From contig NC_135557.1 of the NCBI RefSeq assembly GCF_964340395.1, positions 22,513,725 through 22,566,224 on the forward strand: a DNA stretch of 52,500 bases. The letters are read 5' to 3'. A program made the position numbers and the translations under genes. This DNA is from Glandiceps talaboti. Lineage: Eukaryota; Hemichordata; Enteropneusta; Spengelidae. This document shows, piece by piece, positions 26,136-36,130 of this stretch; the stretch's first letter is position 1; every line of letters starts with the position of its first letter. The notes beneath the pieces were generated by a model. The model was given only the letters and a program-made list of their open reading frames with translations. It did no database searches and had not been told where the DNA came from.

Positions 26136-27152
26136 ATGCCAAACAAACCATCAACTAGAAACAAACAGAGAACTGGATCCACGTCGTCACCACAGTCAAC
26201 AATCCAAGATGGCGGCGCCCGTAGTAAGACATCAAAAAACCCAAAGTCGGATCCGGTAGAGGAGACAGACACACTCATATGTAAGTTTTGTCTCATACAG
26301 TTTCCGAACCCAGATGATAAGTTGATTGAATGCGAAAGATGCGACAAATGGGTCTGTCTCAGTTGTTCTAAACTATCTGAAGACACATACTCTGTCATAA
26401 ACAGAAGTGAGTCCATGCTGCATTGGTACTGTGTTAATTGTAATGAAGAAGCCGTGACAGCTGTCAAGACGTCCCAACTAATTGAAACTAAATGCCAGCA
26501 ATACATCGGTGCCCTTAGAAATGAGTTTGAAGAACGTTTCAAAGTCATAGAAGATAGTCTTGCATCTGTTAACACCAAGTATGATAGTCTCAAAACTGAC
26601 CAAGATGAAATGAACGATTGCTTCGAAAAAAACTTAGACCATTGTATCGATTCTGCAGCTACTAGAAGCATGATGGAAATGCAGGATAGAGAGTCTAGAA
26701 AGCTTAATGTGTTGTTTTTCAACGTACCAGAATGCACCGATGAGAATGGTGATGTCAGAAAAGCTGCTGATGAAGATTATATCCAAGGTTTATGCCTTGA
26801 AGCTCTGCATGTAGATGACCCAGTATCCTTCAGTAATGTTGTGAGATTGGGTAAGAGGTCATCCGACAAACCCAGACCTGTCAGAGCTGTAGTTCCCAGT
26901 TCACACATCAAACACAATCTTATAAAGGCAGCCAGAAAGTTAAGTGAACACAAAGAAGGACAGTATGCAGGTATTAATATTAGAGCAGATCTAACCCCTT
27001 TAGAGAGAGATCATTGGAAAGCCTTGGTGATAGAAAAACAGCATCGGGTAGCGGAATCGACAGCAAGAGGAGAGATGTCAAAATGGATCATCCGGAATGG
27101 CAAAGTGATCAACACACACAGATCAATAGACCAAGATGTCAGAGAAGTGTAA
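26136..27152 (+). CDS. LINE ORF1 protein: PHD-like finger, coiled coil, RRM-like domain
   Basis: 338 residues, probably an RNA-binding chaperone that packages the LINE transcript. A zinc finger spans C49, C52, C66, C69, C74, C77, C99 and C102, with W97 before the last pair. The spacing is that of a PHD finger, but with Cys74 where PHD fingers have His. Residues about 112-165 are rich in heptad-like charged/hydrophobic pattern (ERFKVIEDSLASVNTKYDSL) and likely form a coiled coil. From about 188 (RKLNVLFFNVPE) comes an RRM-like and C-terminal domain like those of other LINE ORF1 proteins, with VRLGKR and DLTPLERDHW. The start ATG sits in GAAGAAATGCC. The TAA is 5 nt before the ATG of ORF2, in a different frame. 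Confidence 0.88.
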   Translation: MPNKPSTRNKQRTGSTSSPQSTIQDGGARSKTSKNPKSDPVEETDTLICKFCLIQFPNPDDKLIECERCDKWVCLSCSKLSEDTYSVINRSESMLHWYCVNCNEEAVTAVKTSQLIETKCQQYIGALRNEFEERFKVIEDSLASVNTKYDSLKTDQDEMNDCFEKNLDHCIDSAATRSMMEMQDRESRKLNVLFFNVPECTDENGDVRKAADEDYIQGLCLEALHVDDPVSFSNVVRLGKRSSDKPRPVRAVVPSSHIKHNLIKAARKLSEHKEGQYAGINIRADLTPLERDHWKALVIEKQHRVAESTARGEMSKWIIRNGKVINTHRSIDQDVREV

Positions 27153-27157
27153 ACAAC

Positions 27158-30031
27158 ATGAAACAAGATGTAAATAGTCTTTCAGTAATTTATTCAAATG
27201 TTGATAATATATTGAACAAACGTTCGGAACTTCTATTCGTTATCAAATCACATGTACCAGATGTCATTTGTTTGACTGAAATTGCACCAAAATCACATAG
27301 AACACCACTTCATGTAGCGGAGCTAGTAATTGACGGTTATGATATATTTTGTAATACTGAATCTATGCGTCGTGGTGTAGCTTTATTCGTCAAGAAGTCA
27401 TTGAAAGCAGTTTACAGTCAAGAACAGTCATGTGCTAACTTCACCGAAAGTGTTTGGTGTGATATAAAGCTGTTAAAAGGTGATCGATTACTAATCGGCT
27501 GTGTTTATCGCTCTCCTAACAGTGACCATGAAAATAATTCTCGCCTAAGTTGCTCACTGGAACACATTTGCTCTTCTACTAGTGCGTCTCATATACTGAT
27601 AGTTGGTGACTTCAATATTCCAAGTATTAACTGGACTGACTTTACAACCACACGTGACTCAAGTACTGATGCAGCACTTCTCTTGGAATCTTTTAGAAAC
27701 TGTTTTCTATATCAGCATGTGCAAGAGCCAACTCACTATAGGCCAAACTGTCAACCGAACATCTTGGACCTGATACTTACCAATGAAGAGGCTATGGCAC
27801 ACAGTATTGAATATCTATCACCTATTGGCAAGAGTCATCATGTTGTGCTCAAGTTTAAGTTTAACTGTTACCCCTGTGATACAGTAATTGGGCGTGAACA
27901 TTTCATTTATGACAAAGGAGACTTTAACAGGATGAGACAACAACTTGCTGAGATTTCATGGGAAAAGATCCTTGGTCATAAAAGCACTGAAGAAATGTGG
28001 AGTATCTTTATGGACAAAATGAACTTGGCTATCATTGCATGTATACCTAAATCTAAACCCAGGACATCACCCACCAAGAGAAACCCTATGTGGTTCAACA
28101 AAACAGCAATGGATAAAGTTAAAACCAAACACTGTGCTTTCAAGAAGTTTTGTACCACCAGGGATATTAAAGATTATAAAGAATATGCTAAGGCAAGAAA
28201 TCAAGCAAAATGGTTATGCAGAAAGGCAGTCAGAGACTTTGAGCAAAATATAGCGAAAGAAGTAAAAAACAATCCGAAAGCTTTCTACAAATATGCAAAC
28301 AGTAAACTGAAAACCCATTCAGGAATCAGTGACCTTCATACAGAGAAAGGAATTGCAACAACAGACAAAGAAAAAGCTGAAGTATTAAATAAATTCTTTA
28401 GCAGTGTGTTTACTAAAGAAGATCTCACTTCCATGCCTTATGTCGTTAGGCCAACTACATGCACATCAAAACTCACAGATATTCTAATTACAAGAGAGTC
28501 CATCTACAAAGAACTGTCACAGTTAAAGTGCAGTAAATCAGCTGGTCCAGATGGTCTACACCCACGAATCCTGAGAGAGACAGCTAGTGTCATATGCACA
28601 CCCCTATCCATCATTTTCAGAAGTTCAATATCATCAAGTACAGTTCCAACTGCATGGAAAGAAGCACATGTCTCACCTATTTTCAAGAAGGGTAGTAAAT
28701 CAGATGCTAGTAATTATAGACCAATTAGCTTGACAAGTGTAATATGCAAAGTATTGGAGAAGTTAATAAGAAGCAGTGTCATAGAACACATGGATAAAAA
28801 TACTCTGTTATCACCATGTCAACATGGCTTTCTAAGTGGCCGTTCTTGTACTACTAATATACTTGCTGCACTTGATCACTGGACACAATCATCTGATGAA
28901 AACAAACCTGTCGACATCATATATCTAGACTTTGCAAAAGCATTTGACACTATACCTCATGCAAGACTTCTTTCCAAACTAAAGGCATATGGAATCGATG
29001 GTAAAGTGCTCTCTTGGATTCAAGAATTTCTCTCAAATCGTAAACAAAGAGTACTAATAAATGGTTTTTCATCAAAATGGGCTCCAGTAACTAGCGGAAT
29101 TCCCCAAGGCAGTGTCCTCGGTCCTGTTCTTTTTGTTTGTTTTATCAATGACCTACCTGACTCAGTCCTTCATAGCTCCTGTCTTATGTTCGCTGATGAC
29201 ACCAAGATATACAGAACAGTGCAAACTACAGCTGATTGTGAGATGCTCCAACATGACATTGACAACTTAATGACATGGTCTGATCAATGGCAATTGAAGT
29301 TCAATGCTTCTAAATGTAAAACCATGCATATGGGCCATAACAACACAAGCTTCCAGTACACCATGGACAGTGGAAACACACAGACTGCACTTGAGACAAC
29401 TTTATTAGAAAAGGACCTTGGTGTCTTCGTTGATACAGAACTGAAATTTTCTCCTCATGTACAGAAACAAGCAAATAAGGCAAATCAGATACTCGGTTTA
29501 ATTAGAAGATCATTCACATATCTAGACAAAGAATCACTGAAAAGACTCTTCATTGCCCTTGTGCGTCCGCATTTAGAGTACGCCAATGTTGTGTGGTCAC
29601 CACGTTTTGTTAAAGACTGCAATTTAATTGAAAATGTGTTACGGAGAGCAACAAAATTAATTGGAGGAATGAGAGACCTGAGCTACATTGAACGTTTGAC
29701 ACGCTTAGATATTCCCAGTATGTCGTACAGAAGGATGCGGGGCGATATGATAGAAGTATGGAAGTATCTTCATGGTAAATACTCTGCGAACCAGCATTTT
29801 TTCCAATGCGAAACACATAGTGCCACGAGAGGCCACCCATTGAAACTTCGGAAGTCTTTGTGTCAGAAGTCAACTCGTGCCAACTTTTTTCCAAACCGGA
29901 TCATCAATGCATGGAATAAACTGCCAACAAAAATTGTTACAGCGAATACTATCAACTCTTTCAAAAACACTCTAGACAGTCACTGGGCTGAATACAAATA
30001 CATCATTAACATAAACTTGGATAGTGTTTGA
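27158..30031 (+). CDS. LINE ORF2 protein: APE-type endonuclease and reverse transcriptase
   Basis: 957 residues from the ATG at 27158, the first Met after the ORF1 stop; the open frame itself extends back to about 27014 without an ATG that is obviously better. The endonuclease half has the catalytic Glu (LTEIAPK, E41), YRSPNS, and GDFN (150-153). The usual Ser-Asp-His triad near its end reads Ser-His-His (226-228). The reverse transcriptase has NYRPISL, HGFLSGRSC, motif A YLDFAKAFD (D591), GIPQGSVLGP and the catalytic FADD (678-681), followed by the thumb-like segment VRPHLEYANVVWSP. No RNase H domain is present, as in CR1/L2/Jockey-group elements. It would nick the target and copy the element RNA there. 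No stop or frameshift interrupts it. Confidence 0.92.
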   Translation: MKQDVNSLSVIYSNVDNILNKRSELLFVIKSHVPDVICLTEIAPKSHRTPLHVAELVIDGYDIFCNTESMRRGVALFVKKSLKAVYSQEQSCANFTESVWCDIKLLKGDRLLIGCVYRSPNSDHENNSRLSCSLEHICSSTSASHILIVGDFNIPSINWTDFTTTRDSSTDAALLLESFRNCFLYQHVQEPTHYRPNCQPNILDLILTNEEAMAHSIEYLSPIGKSHHVVLKFKFNCYPCDTVIGREHFIYDKGDFNRMRQQLAEISWEKILGHKSTEEMWSIFMDKMNLAIIACIPKSKPRTSPTKRNPMWFNKTAMDKVKTKHCAFKKFCTTRDIKDYKEYAKARNQAKWLCRKAVRDFEQNIAKEVKNNPKAFYKYANSKLKTHSGISDLHTEKGIATTDKEKAEVLNKFFSSVFTKEDLTSMPYVVRPTTCTSKLTDILITRESIYKELSQLKCSKSAGPDGLHPRILRETASVICTPLSIIFRSSISSSTVPTAWKEAHVSPIFKKGSKSDASNYRPISLTSVICKVLEKLIRSSVIEHMDKNTLLSPCQHGFLSGRSCTTNILAALDHWTQSSDENKPVDIIYLDFAKAFDTIPHARLLSKLKAYGIDGKVLSWIQEFLSNRKQRVLINGFSSKWAPVTSGIPQGSVLGPVLFVCFINDLPDSVLHSSCLMFADDTKIYRTVQTTADCEMLQHDIDNLMTWSDQWQLKFNASKCKTMHMGHNNTSFQYTMDSGNTQTALETTLLEKDLGVFVDTELKFSPHVQKQANKANQILGLIRRSFTYLDKESLKRLFIALVRPHLEYANVVWSPRFVKDCNLIENVLRRATKLIGGMRDLSYIERLTRLDIPSMSYRRMRGDMIEVWKYLHGKYSANQHFFQCETHSATRGHPLKLRKSLCQKSTRANFFPNRIINAWNKLPTKIVTANTINSFKNTLDSHWAEYKYIININLDSV

Positions 30032-30116
30032 TTTATATACATGTTACTATTCGTGGAACTTTGGACTATGGACTGTTGAACATTTGATATTTTTTTTTAC
30101 CTTTGATCGGCTCATA

Positions 30117-30127
30117 GGCTTTTAGCC
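30117..30127 (+). other. 3' hairpin of the LINE
   Basis: GGCT-TTT-AGCC, a 4-bp stem with 3-nt loop ~30 nt before the end of the LINE part; possible recognition site for its reverse transcriptase. Confidence 0.4.
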
Positions 30128-30155
30128 TTCAAAGCTGTACATAATATGAATGAAT

Positions 30156-30209
30156 AGGGGAACCATGAGTCCGAGAAGATGTAGCACGAATGAGAAATAC
30201 CGGGAGATT
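30156..30209 (-). repeat. right inverted repeat of the LINE-bearing element
   Basis: Partner of 25942-25995, ending ATACCGGGAGATT. The outermost nine bases match perfectly. Confidence 0.8.
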
Positions 30210-30936
30210 CTTTATTCATTATATACATAGACCCACTATTTTTTTCTATTATAATGACAATTTTAAACTAAAATATTCTCAAACTTACGCTGAACGCGCA
30301 TTAATTTTATGAAGTGATGGGGCTACAGCGTTCAGCTGTTACATTTGTGTTGTGTTCATTCAGTTTTCAGTAGTTGCCATTGCGCGATCGTTGCCGTCGC
30401 TACTACTACTACTAACGTATATGTTGAGATCAGTAAAATTAAAACCACAGACTTTCAGGTAGGGAACATTTTGCGAACGACGGGACGTTTGTCAAGAGTA
30501 GTGATTAATTCTTTGATAAAATATAGACACTTTCATCGAACAAAATGAGACATATCGAGAGACTGACTAACGAACGGATGCCTACTAGTACTACATCGGT
30601 TACGCATGGAACTTGGCTCAGAGTCATACGCTAAAAAACATCAACACTGGCAAGTTATAATGTCGAAAACATTGTGAAATTTACAAAAACACATTGTCAA
30701 AAGACGTTCAAAAATTCTATCAATAGTTGAATTTAACGGACAACAGTTTCACTGCGTTGAGCAACTATCACAACTGGAAGTTTTTACGATGTTGATGTTA
30801 GCATGTCTATGTACGTTAGTGGTTGTACGAAAGGCGATAGATGTGTCCAAAAGATGTGTATTTGTTCACTGTTTACACTGATGATGATGATGGTCGATGT
30901 TTGGCAATCCATGAATAGCAAGGAAACCATATTTTC

Positions 30937-30968
<32 letters not shown>

Positions 30969-32411
30969 CCAACACCAACATCGTAAGTTCGTAACTGTAC
31001 AGGATGATGATGTTTACAAATAATTCAAAGTAGTTCCGTCCACATTACTATAGTGTTACGTCAAAGTATAGTACTATACTTTTACGTCACACCCTGGGGA
31101 TATGAGGGTCTATGTATACAGTAAGTAAGCATGTTAGCGATATGTATAACAAACACAGAGGCTAAACTTGATTTTGCGCTTCTAATTGCTATACGTTGTT
31201 TAGTATGTTATGTTCTCAAGTTAACACAACCAATTTCATAAAGAGGGTAGTTTATACCCCTTTGGCTAGAAACGCAAGATCAAGTTTAGCCTTTGTATAA
31301 TAGCTGCACATAACTTTTTTAATTCAAATGATATCATTGAAATTTTATTCAATACCTTCGCATCTGTATATCCTTTTTAAATTTTCTATTGACAAGTCAT
31401 ACGCAAATAATTGAGTAACATTACATCACCTTGTGAGACTACACTTACATGATAACGTTATAAAATGTTACATGAACTATAAATTTTAGTTCCAATCTTT
31501 GTACCAAAAATGTAACAAAACTGTCCAATCTATGCAACAAAAAATGTAACAACGCTGTAGAATGTAGACTTCCAATTTACTATAATATACAGTAGCTATA
31601 ATAAAGTTTGTTTTTGGATTTTTGTGTGTGGCGTATATCCTTTCTATAATGTCTTGCTATCATGTCTTTTCCTGTCGTAGTTTTATTAGCCCCCTTCTCT
31701 TTTATTTTATAAACTAGTATGGTATAAAAACTCCCCACTGTTCACATGATTAGTGTCCACTGATAATTTTGAACTACTTTAATGCAGAGCCCCTCCCCGG
31801 CCCATTGATGCTGCCCTTAATGTTTAAACTCCGGTACTGTAAATGTAGCTACCACAACACCTTACTTTAAACATCCCTCTCTATCAAATCTATTGATACT
31901 ACCCTTCGTCACGATTTTAGACTCCGCTACTCAACCATCACACCCCTCTTAGGTTAAACACCCGGCCTATCAAATCCATTGAAACTGCCCTTGGTGTTTT
32001 TTTTGACTACGATACTGCAACCACCACAGTCCTTTTAGTTTGTTTATCAAACACCCCTCCCTATCAAATATATTGATATACTGCCCTTGGTGTTTAGATT
32101 ACGATACTGTAGCCACTCCCCCATCATTATCAAATCCACGAGGTACTGTAAATGTATTTAGACTGTTTTCGTATTGAAATTTATTATCAGCCCTCAAAAT
32201 TAATGTATCTTGAACTTACTGATATGGCCCTGGTTAATTATCTGCTGTTACATGTAAACATATTACCGAATCTAAGATCTAATCTAATCTAAGAGATACC
32301 TCAATAAAAATAACCAACAACCATACATTGGCGTTGTTCTATAAAGAGGCAGCTTTTAATACAGTCGACCCTTTGATTATATCTTACAGTTGTGTCCTGA
32401 TATCCGGTTAG
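30210..32411. other. intergenic, no gene seen
   Basis: Holds a (CAA)n tract at about 30939-30967 and the inverted repeat described separately. No exon supported. Confidence 0.5.
31159..31292. repeat. 26-bp inverted repeat pair
   Basis: AGGCTAAACTTGATTTTGCG... at 31159-31184 pairs with 31267-31292 (24 of 26), with an 82-bp spacer. It could be a small MITE remnant or a hairpin. Confidence 0.7.
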
Positions 32412-32506
32412 TACAGGAAATCTCCTTAGTTACAGGAAATCTCCTTGATTACAGGAAATCTCCTTGGTTACAGGAAATCTCCTTGGTTACAGGAAATCTC
32501 CTTGGT
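32412..32506. repeat. 19-bp minisatellite, five copies
   Basis: TACAGGAAATCTCCTTGGT repeated from 32412, 32431, 32450, 32469 and 32488; the first two units have TTAGT and the third ends TTGAT. Confidence 0.95.
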
Positions 32507-32788
32507 CTCAATATAAACTGGAAGATTTAAATCCATAATTCTTCAAAATTATGATGACATTGGAATCCAGGACACAGTTTACATGACTTTTGTATGTTCT
32601 TATTTCCTCAATCGATGTCACAGTAGACAATGCTATATGAGTAGTATGAATGTACTGACTTGCATGGTTGTCATTGACTTTGACTGGTAATACAATGAAT
32701 ATATCGCCCGTTAAAATGAAAAACGAAAGAATTTGCATGGACATTAATGAGGGCATCCTCTCAATATCGGAATCCAAGTTTGAAACTG

Positions 32789-32890
32789 TACATACATACA
32801 TACATACATACATACATACATACATACATACATACATACATACATACATACATACATACATACATACATACATACATACATACATACATA
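32789..32890. repeat. (CATA)n microsatellite
   Basis: About 100 bp of pure CATA tetramers. Confidence 0.97.
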
Positions 32891-34586
32891 CTCTCTTTTT
32901 GTTGTTCTTTCTAAAAAAAAGTGTTACGAGCACAAGAAATTCACAAACAATTCCAACATTCTCCGTTATTGCCAACAATCTAACACAAACGGACTTAAGA
33001 TAAAAGTGTCCTAGTCTTTTCAGATTGCATATACAATGCATGCGCAGTTCTTGCAAAAATAAGATAAATGTGTTAAAACAATTTGTCTTAGCTTATTGGT
33101 CATTCGTCTTAGCTTCATGGCCTGTACGATGATTTGTCAAACTTGATCGATTGAAAGAGCACCAAAATGACAGGCAGCAGCCATAGCGTATATGCCATAC
33201 TGCTATATTGATATGACGTATACATAGCTGGGATATTTTTTTTTACATGTAAGTCAATTGCAGTCATACAATGATCAGGTGGAAACTAGACAGATGATAA
33301 TATACCATATAAAACTTAAATCCTATTTTTAAAGATTTCAACGATATAGACAGTTAAGTGTCCTGTTTCTGTTTGATGTAGACTGATGGACATCTTGACA
33401 CGTACCTATATCTCAGACACCACTGTCACTACAACACCAGTAAATAAATCTCCATCAGCAAGTTTAATTTATCCGCGTTAACCCAACCTTTACCACACCT
33501 GTAACCTACCTGACTGTCCATGCATATGGATGGTATAAGACAAAATACCACTTTTCATTTTTGACTGTCTATAGCCCCAGGAGAAGGAGGAGATACCACC
33601 GTGTATAATGAATCAGGTTAATGGCCGGAGCTTTAAAAACTTACACTCGCCATTTTTACAAAATTTAAAACAAACTTTATCGGGGTAGAATGTTACATTC
33701 AAGTCTGTTGTTCGTACTTGTAGCAGTAAACTGTTTAACCAGGGGACATGACATGGACCAGATGAGAACATTCTGTGACGTTTTTCTTTGATATGAAGAA
33801 TGACATACGTAACTGTATATAATGAAAGTTGTCTGACCATATTTAGTATCCACGGTACTGTAGCATAACAGCATGTACACCGAATACATGATCCAATGAG
33901 GTATATTATTGTTACACTCCAAAAATGTCACTGACACTACAATCATAGCATAATTTTACATTCATAAACCATGTAGCCCTTTTTGATATCCCAGGGTATT
34001 TTCAGGAAATGAACACATCAGTAAAAGATAGAATTTCCGTATTACTAAGTATTTGAAATTTAGAAGAAAAAAAGGTTTGAACTTGACTAAGTACCAGAAC
34101 GTGATAAGAAAAAAGGGTGACAACTAATTATAATTACACTTGAAATTCATGGTATTAGAGAATGACTGAAAATGAAATTGTTTAATTGTGACCTTTGTAC
34201 AGTATTCACTGCCTACCTGTTGTACCATCACTTGAACACCCCCTGGTCTACCACACTGTGCTCATTAAAAACACCATAACTGTCAGTATATGCTGTATAT
34301 TTATAACTACAGCAAGAGTTACACTGATATATTGCATAGAGGAATGACATTCCCACATACAATGTACCATAAATATCAACAGATTAGACAGAAAAACGAG
34401 AGTCACAACACCTGAAATTCTTAGTTTATTTATGTGACGCCGGAAACATAATTCATGAATTAAAGGAGTTTAAATGTTACACGATTTGGTGGGATTGTGG
34501 TAAAGGTATATAAATTATAGTTTGACAGATATGGTGATGTAGATGCATCATCTACACTTATATTTAAGCTGTATCCAGCGAAGTTG
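32891..34586. other. intergenic, no gene seen
   Basis: ORFs up to 89 codons on the minus strand show no domain signature. Confidence 0.5.
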
Positions 34587-35143
34587 ACCAGACTATACAG
34601 TGGTCATCGTCAAACTGACATCTCATCCCAGTCTACCAGACTACAGTGGTCACCGTCAAACTGACATCTCATACCAGTCTACCAGACTACAGTGGTCACC
34701 GTCAAACTGACATCTCATCCCAGTCTACCAGACTACAGTGGTCACCGTCAAACTGACATCTCATACCAGTCTACCAGACTACAGTGGTCACCGTCAAACT
34801 GACATCTCATCCCAGTCTACCAGACTACAGTGGTCACCGTCAAACTGACATCTCATACCAGTCTACCAGACTACAGTGGTCACCGTCAAACTGACATCTC
34901 ATCCCAGTCTACCAGACTACAGTGGTCACCGTCAAACTGACATCTCATACCCGTCTACCAGACTACAGTGGTCACCGTCAAACTGACATCTCATCCCAGT
35001 CTACCAGACTACAGTGGTCACCGTCAAACTGACATCTCATACCCGTCTACCAGACTACAGTGGTCACCGTCAAACTTGACATCTCATCCCAGTCTACCAG
35101 ATTACGGGAGTCATTACAAACTTCACGTCGTATCTACCTTAGT
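34587..35143. repeat. 46-bp minisatellite with two-monomer higher-order pattern
   Basis: Eleven units of about 46 bp (starts 34587, 34635, 34681, 34727, 34773, 34819, 34865, 34911, 34957, 35003, 35049) plus a degenerate twelfth at 35096. Each carries ACCAGACTACAGTGGTCACC and GTCAAACTGACATCTCAT. Units alternate strictly between CATCCCAGT and CATACC(A/C)GT. The first unit is 48 bp (extra TA), the eleventh has an extra T. Confidence 0.95.
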
Positions 35144-35974
35144 ATCAGAGTAGTTACCCATTAAAGACACTTCTCCAAGGTAAGCCTGACCAATTGTTAA
35201 CGTTATTTCCTTAGTTCAACAGAAATATATCATTTCATGAAAACATAAAAAAGCTCTAAAAATTTCTTAGGTCCTCATCCATACATGTAAAAGTTTAAAA
35301 CTTAATCTAAGTTGTGTTGAAGTGAGTTGGCAAAGTGAGTATCTACAGAAGTAAGACATAGTACACACTAGTACTCAAATTATTTTTGTTTGTACATGCA
35401 AAAAAATGCAACTATGACGACGTAAGATAACATAAAACTTAATGGTATATTAAAGATTAAAGAAGTCACAATACCCTGTATATATTCGCAATGACGTTAG
35501 TACGGTGTTTGATCTGAACAAATGACAATTGAAGTGTACGTACGTGGTACCCACCCTGGCCCGTGATACTGCAATTTGAGTATTCCTCTAGTCAAAACTT
35601 TTAGAAATTAAATCTTTAATTCAGTTCTTTTCATGCCCCAAAAGATTCAAATAATAATATTATTGTTTACCTTCAACGACGACAAAAACTGAGTCATGTA
35701 CCTTGCACGTCACGCTATTCGGCCACAAAGGAAATAGAATCTGTCAATGTCATTGTCAATAAGAAATGACAGAACGAGTTGAAGGTTCCTTTCTGACTCC
35801 ACACATTAGTGTCCGTTAACATATGATAATGCATATTTATCATATTAGTTCATGTAAATATGTATTCCTTTTTCAAAACTACTGCAAAACATTTGTTTTC
35901 GTTTTGGGTGACTTTCAGAACTGCTCGTAAGTTTGTATTGATGTTTGACATAATACAAGTACAGCTTTCGCATA
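35144..35974. other. intergenic, no gene seen
   Basis: AT-rich with no supportable exon. Confidence 0.5.
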
Positions 35975-36130
35975 AGGTATCGCCTCACCGTCCTACGCAT
36001 TCGCATCGCTTCAGCATCGCATTCGCTTCGCCTCATCGTCACCTCACCCTCAAGTAAGCCTTAGATCGCATCGCATCAAGATCGCGTTCGCATCGCTTCA
36101 AGATCGCTTCAAGTTCGCTTTCGCAGCGGA
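35975..36130. repeat. TCGCAT-rich quasi-repeat
   Basis: Irregular copies of TCGCATCGC, TCGCTTC and ATCGCTTCAAG, unusually CpG-rich for this window; no constant period. Confidence 0.7.

Larger units (their letters stand above)
25942..30209 (+). mobile_element. full-length CR1/L2-like LINE within terminal inverted repeats
   Basis: A 4.27-kb unit: left inverted repeat, ~140-bp leader, ORF1 (26136-27152), ORF2 (27158-30031), a ~120-bp 3' tail with a GGCT-TTT-AGCC hairpin at 30117-30127 and a short ATGAATGAAT run, then the right inverted repeat. Both ORFs are open from end to end, so the copy is young. Inverted termini are not a LINE trait. Either the LINE landed in the centre of a palindromic MITE-like element, or its own ends are complementary. 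TTATATA at 25934-25940 and 30219-30225 is the only candidate target duplication I see; it is AT-rich and not flush with the repeats. Confidence 0.8.

Noticed and set aside
26114-26737. 207-codon minus-strand ORF
   Set aside because: Antisense shadow of LINE ORF1.
25942-30209. Classical DNA transposon
   Set aside because: Inverted ends are present but the cargo is a LINE with no transposase, and no flush target duplication was found.
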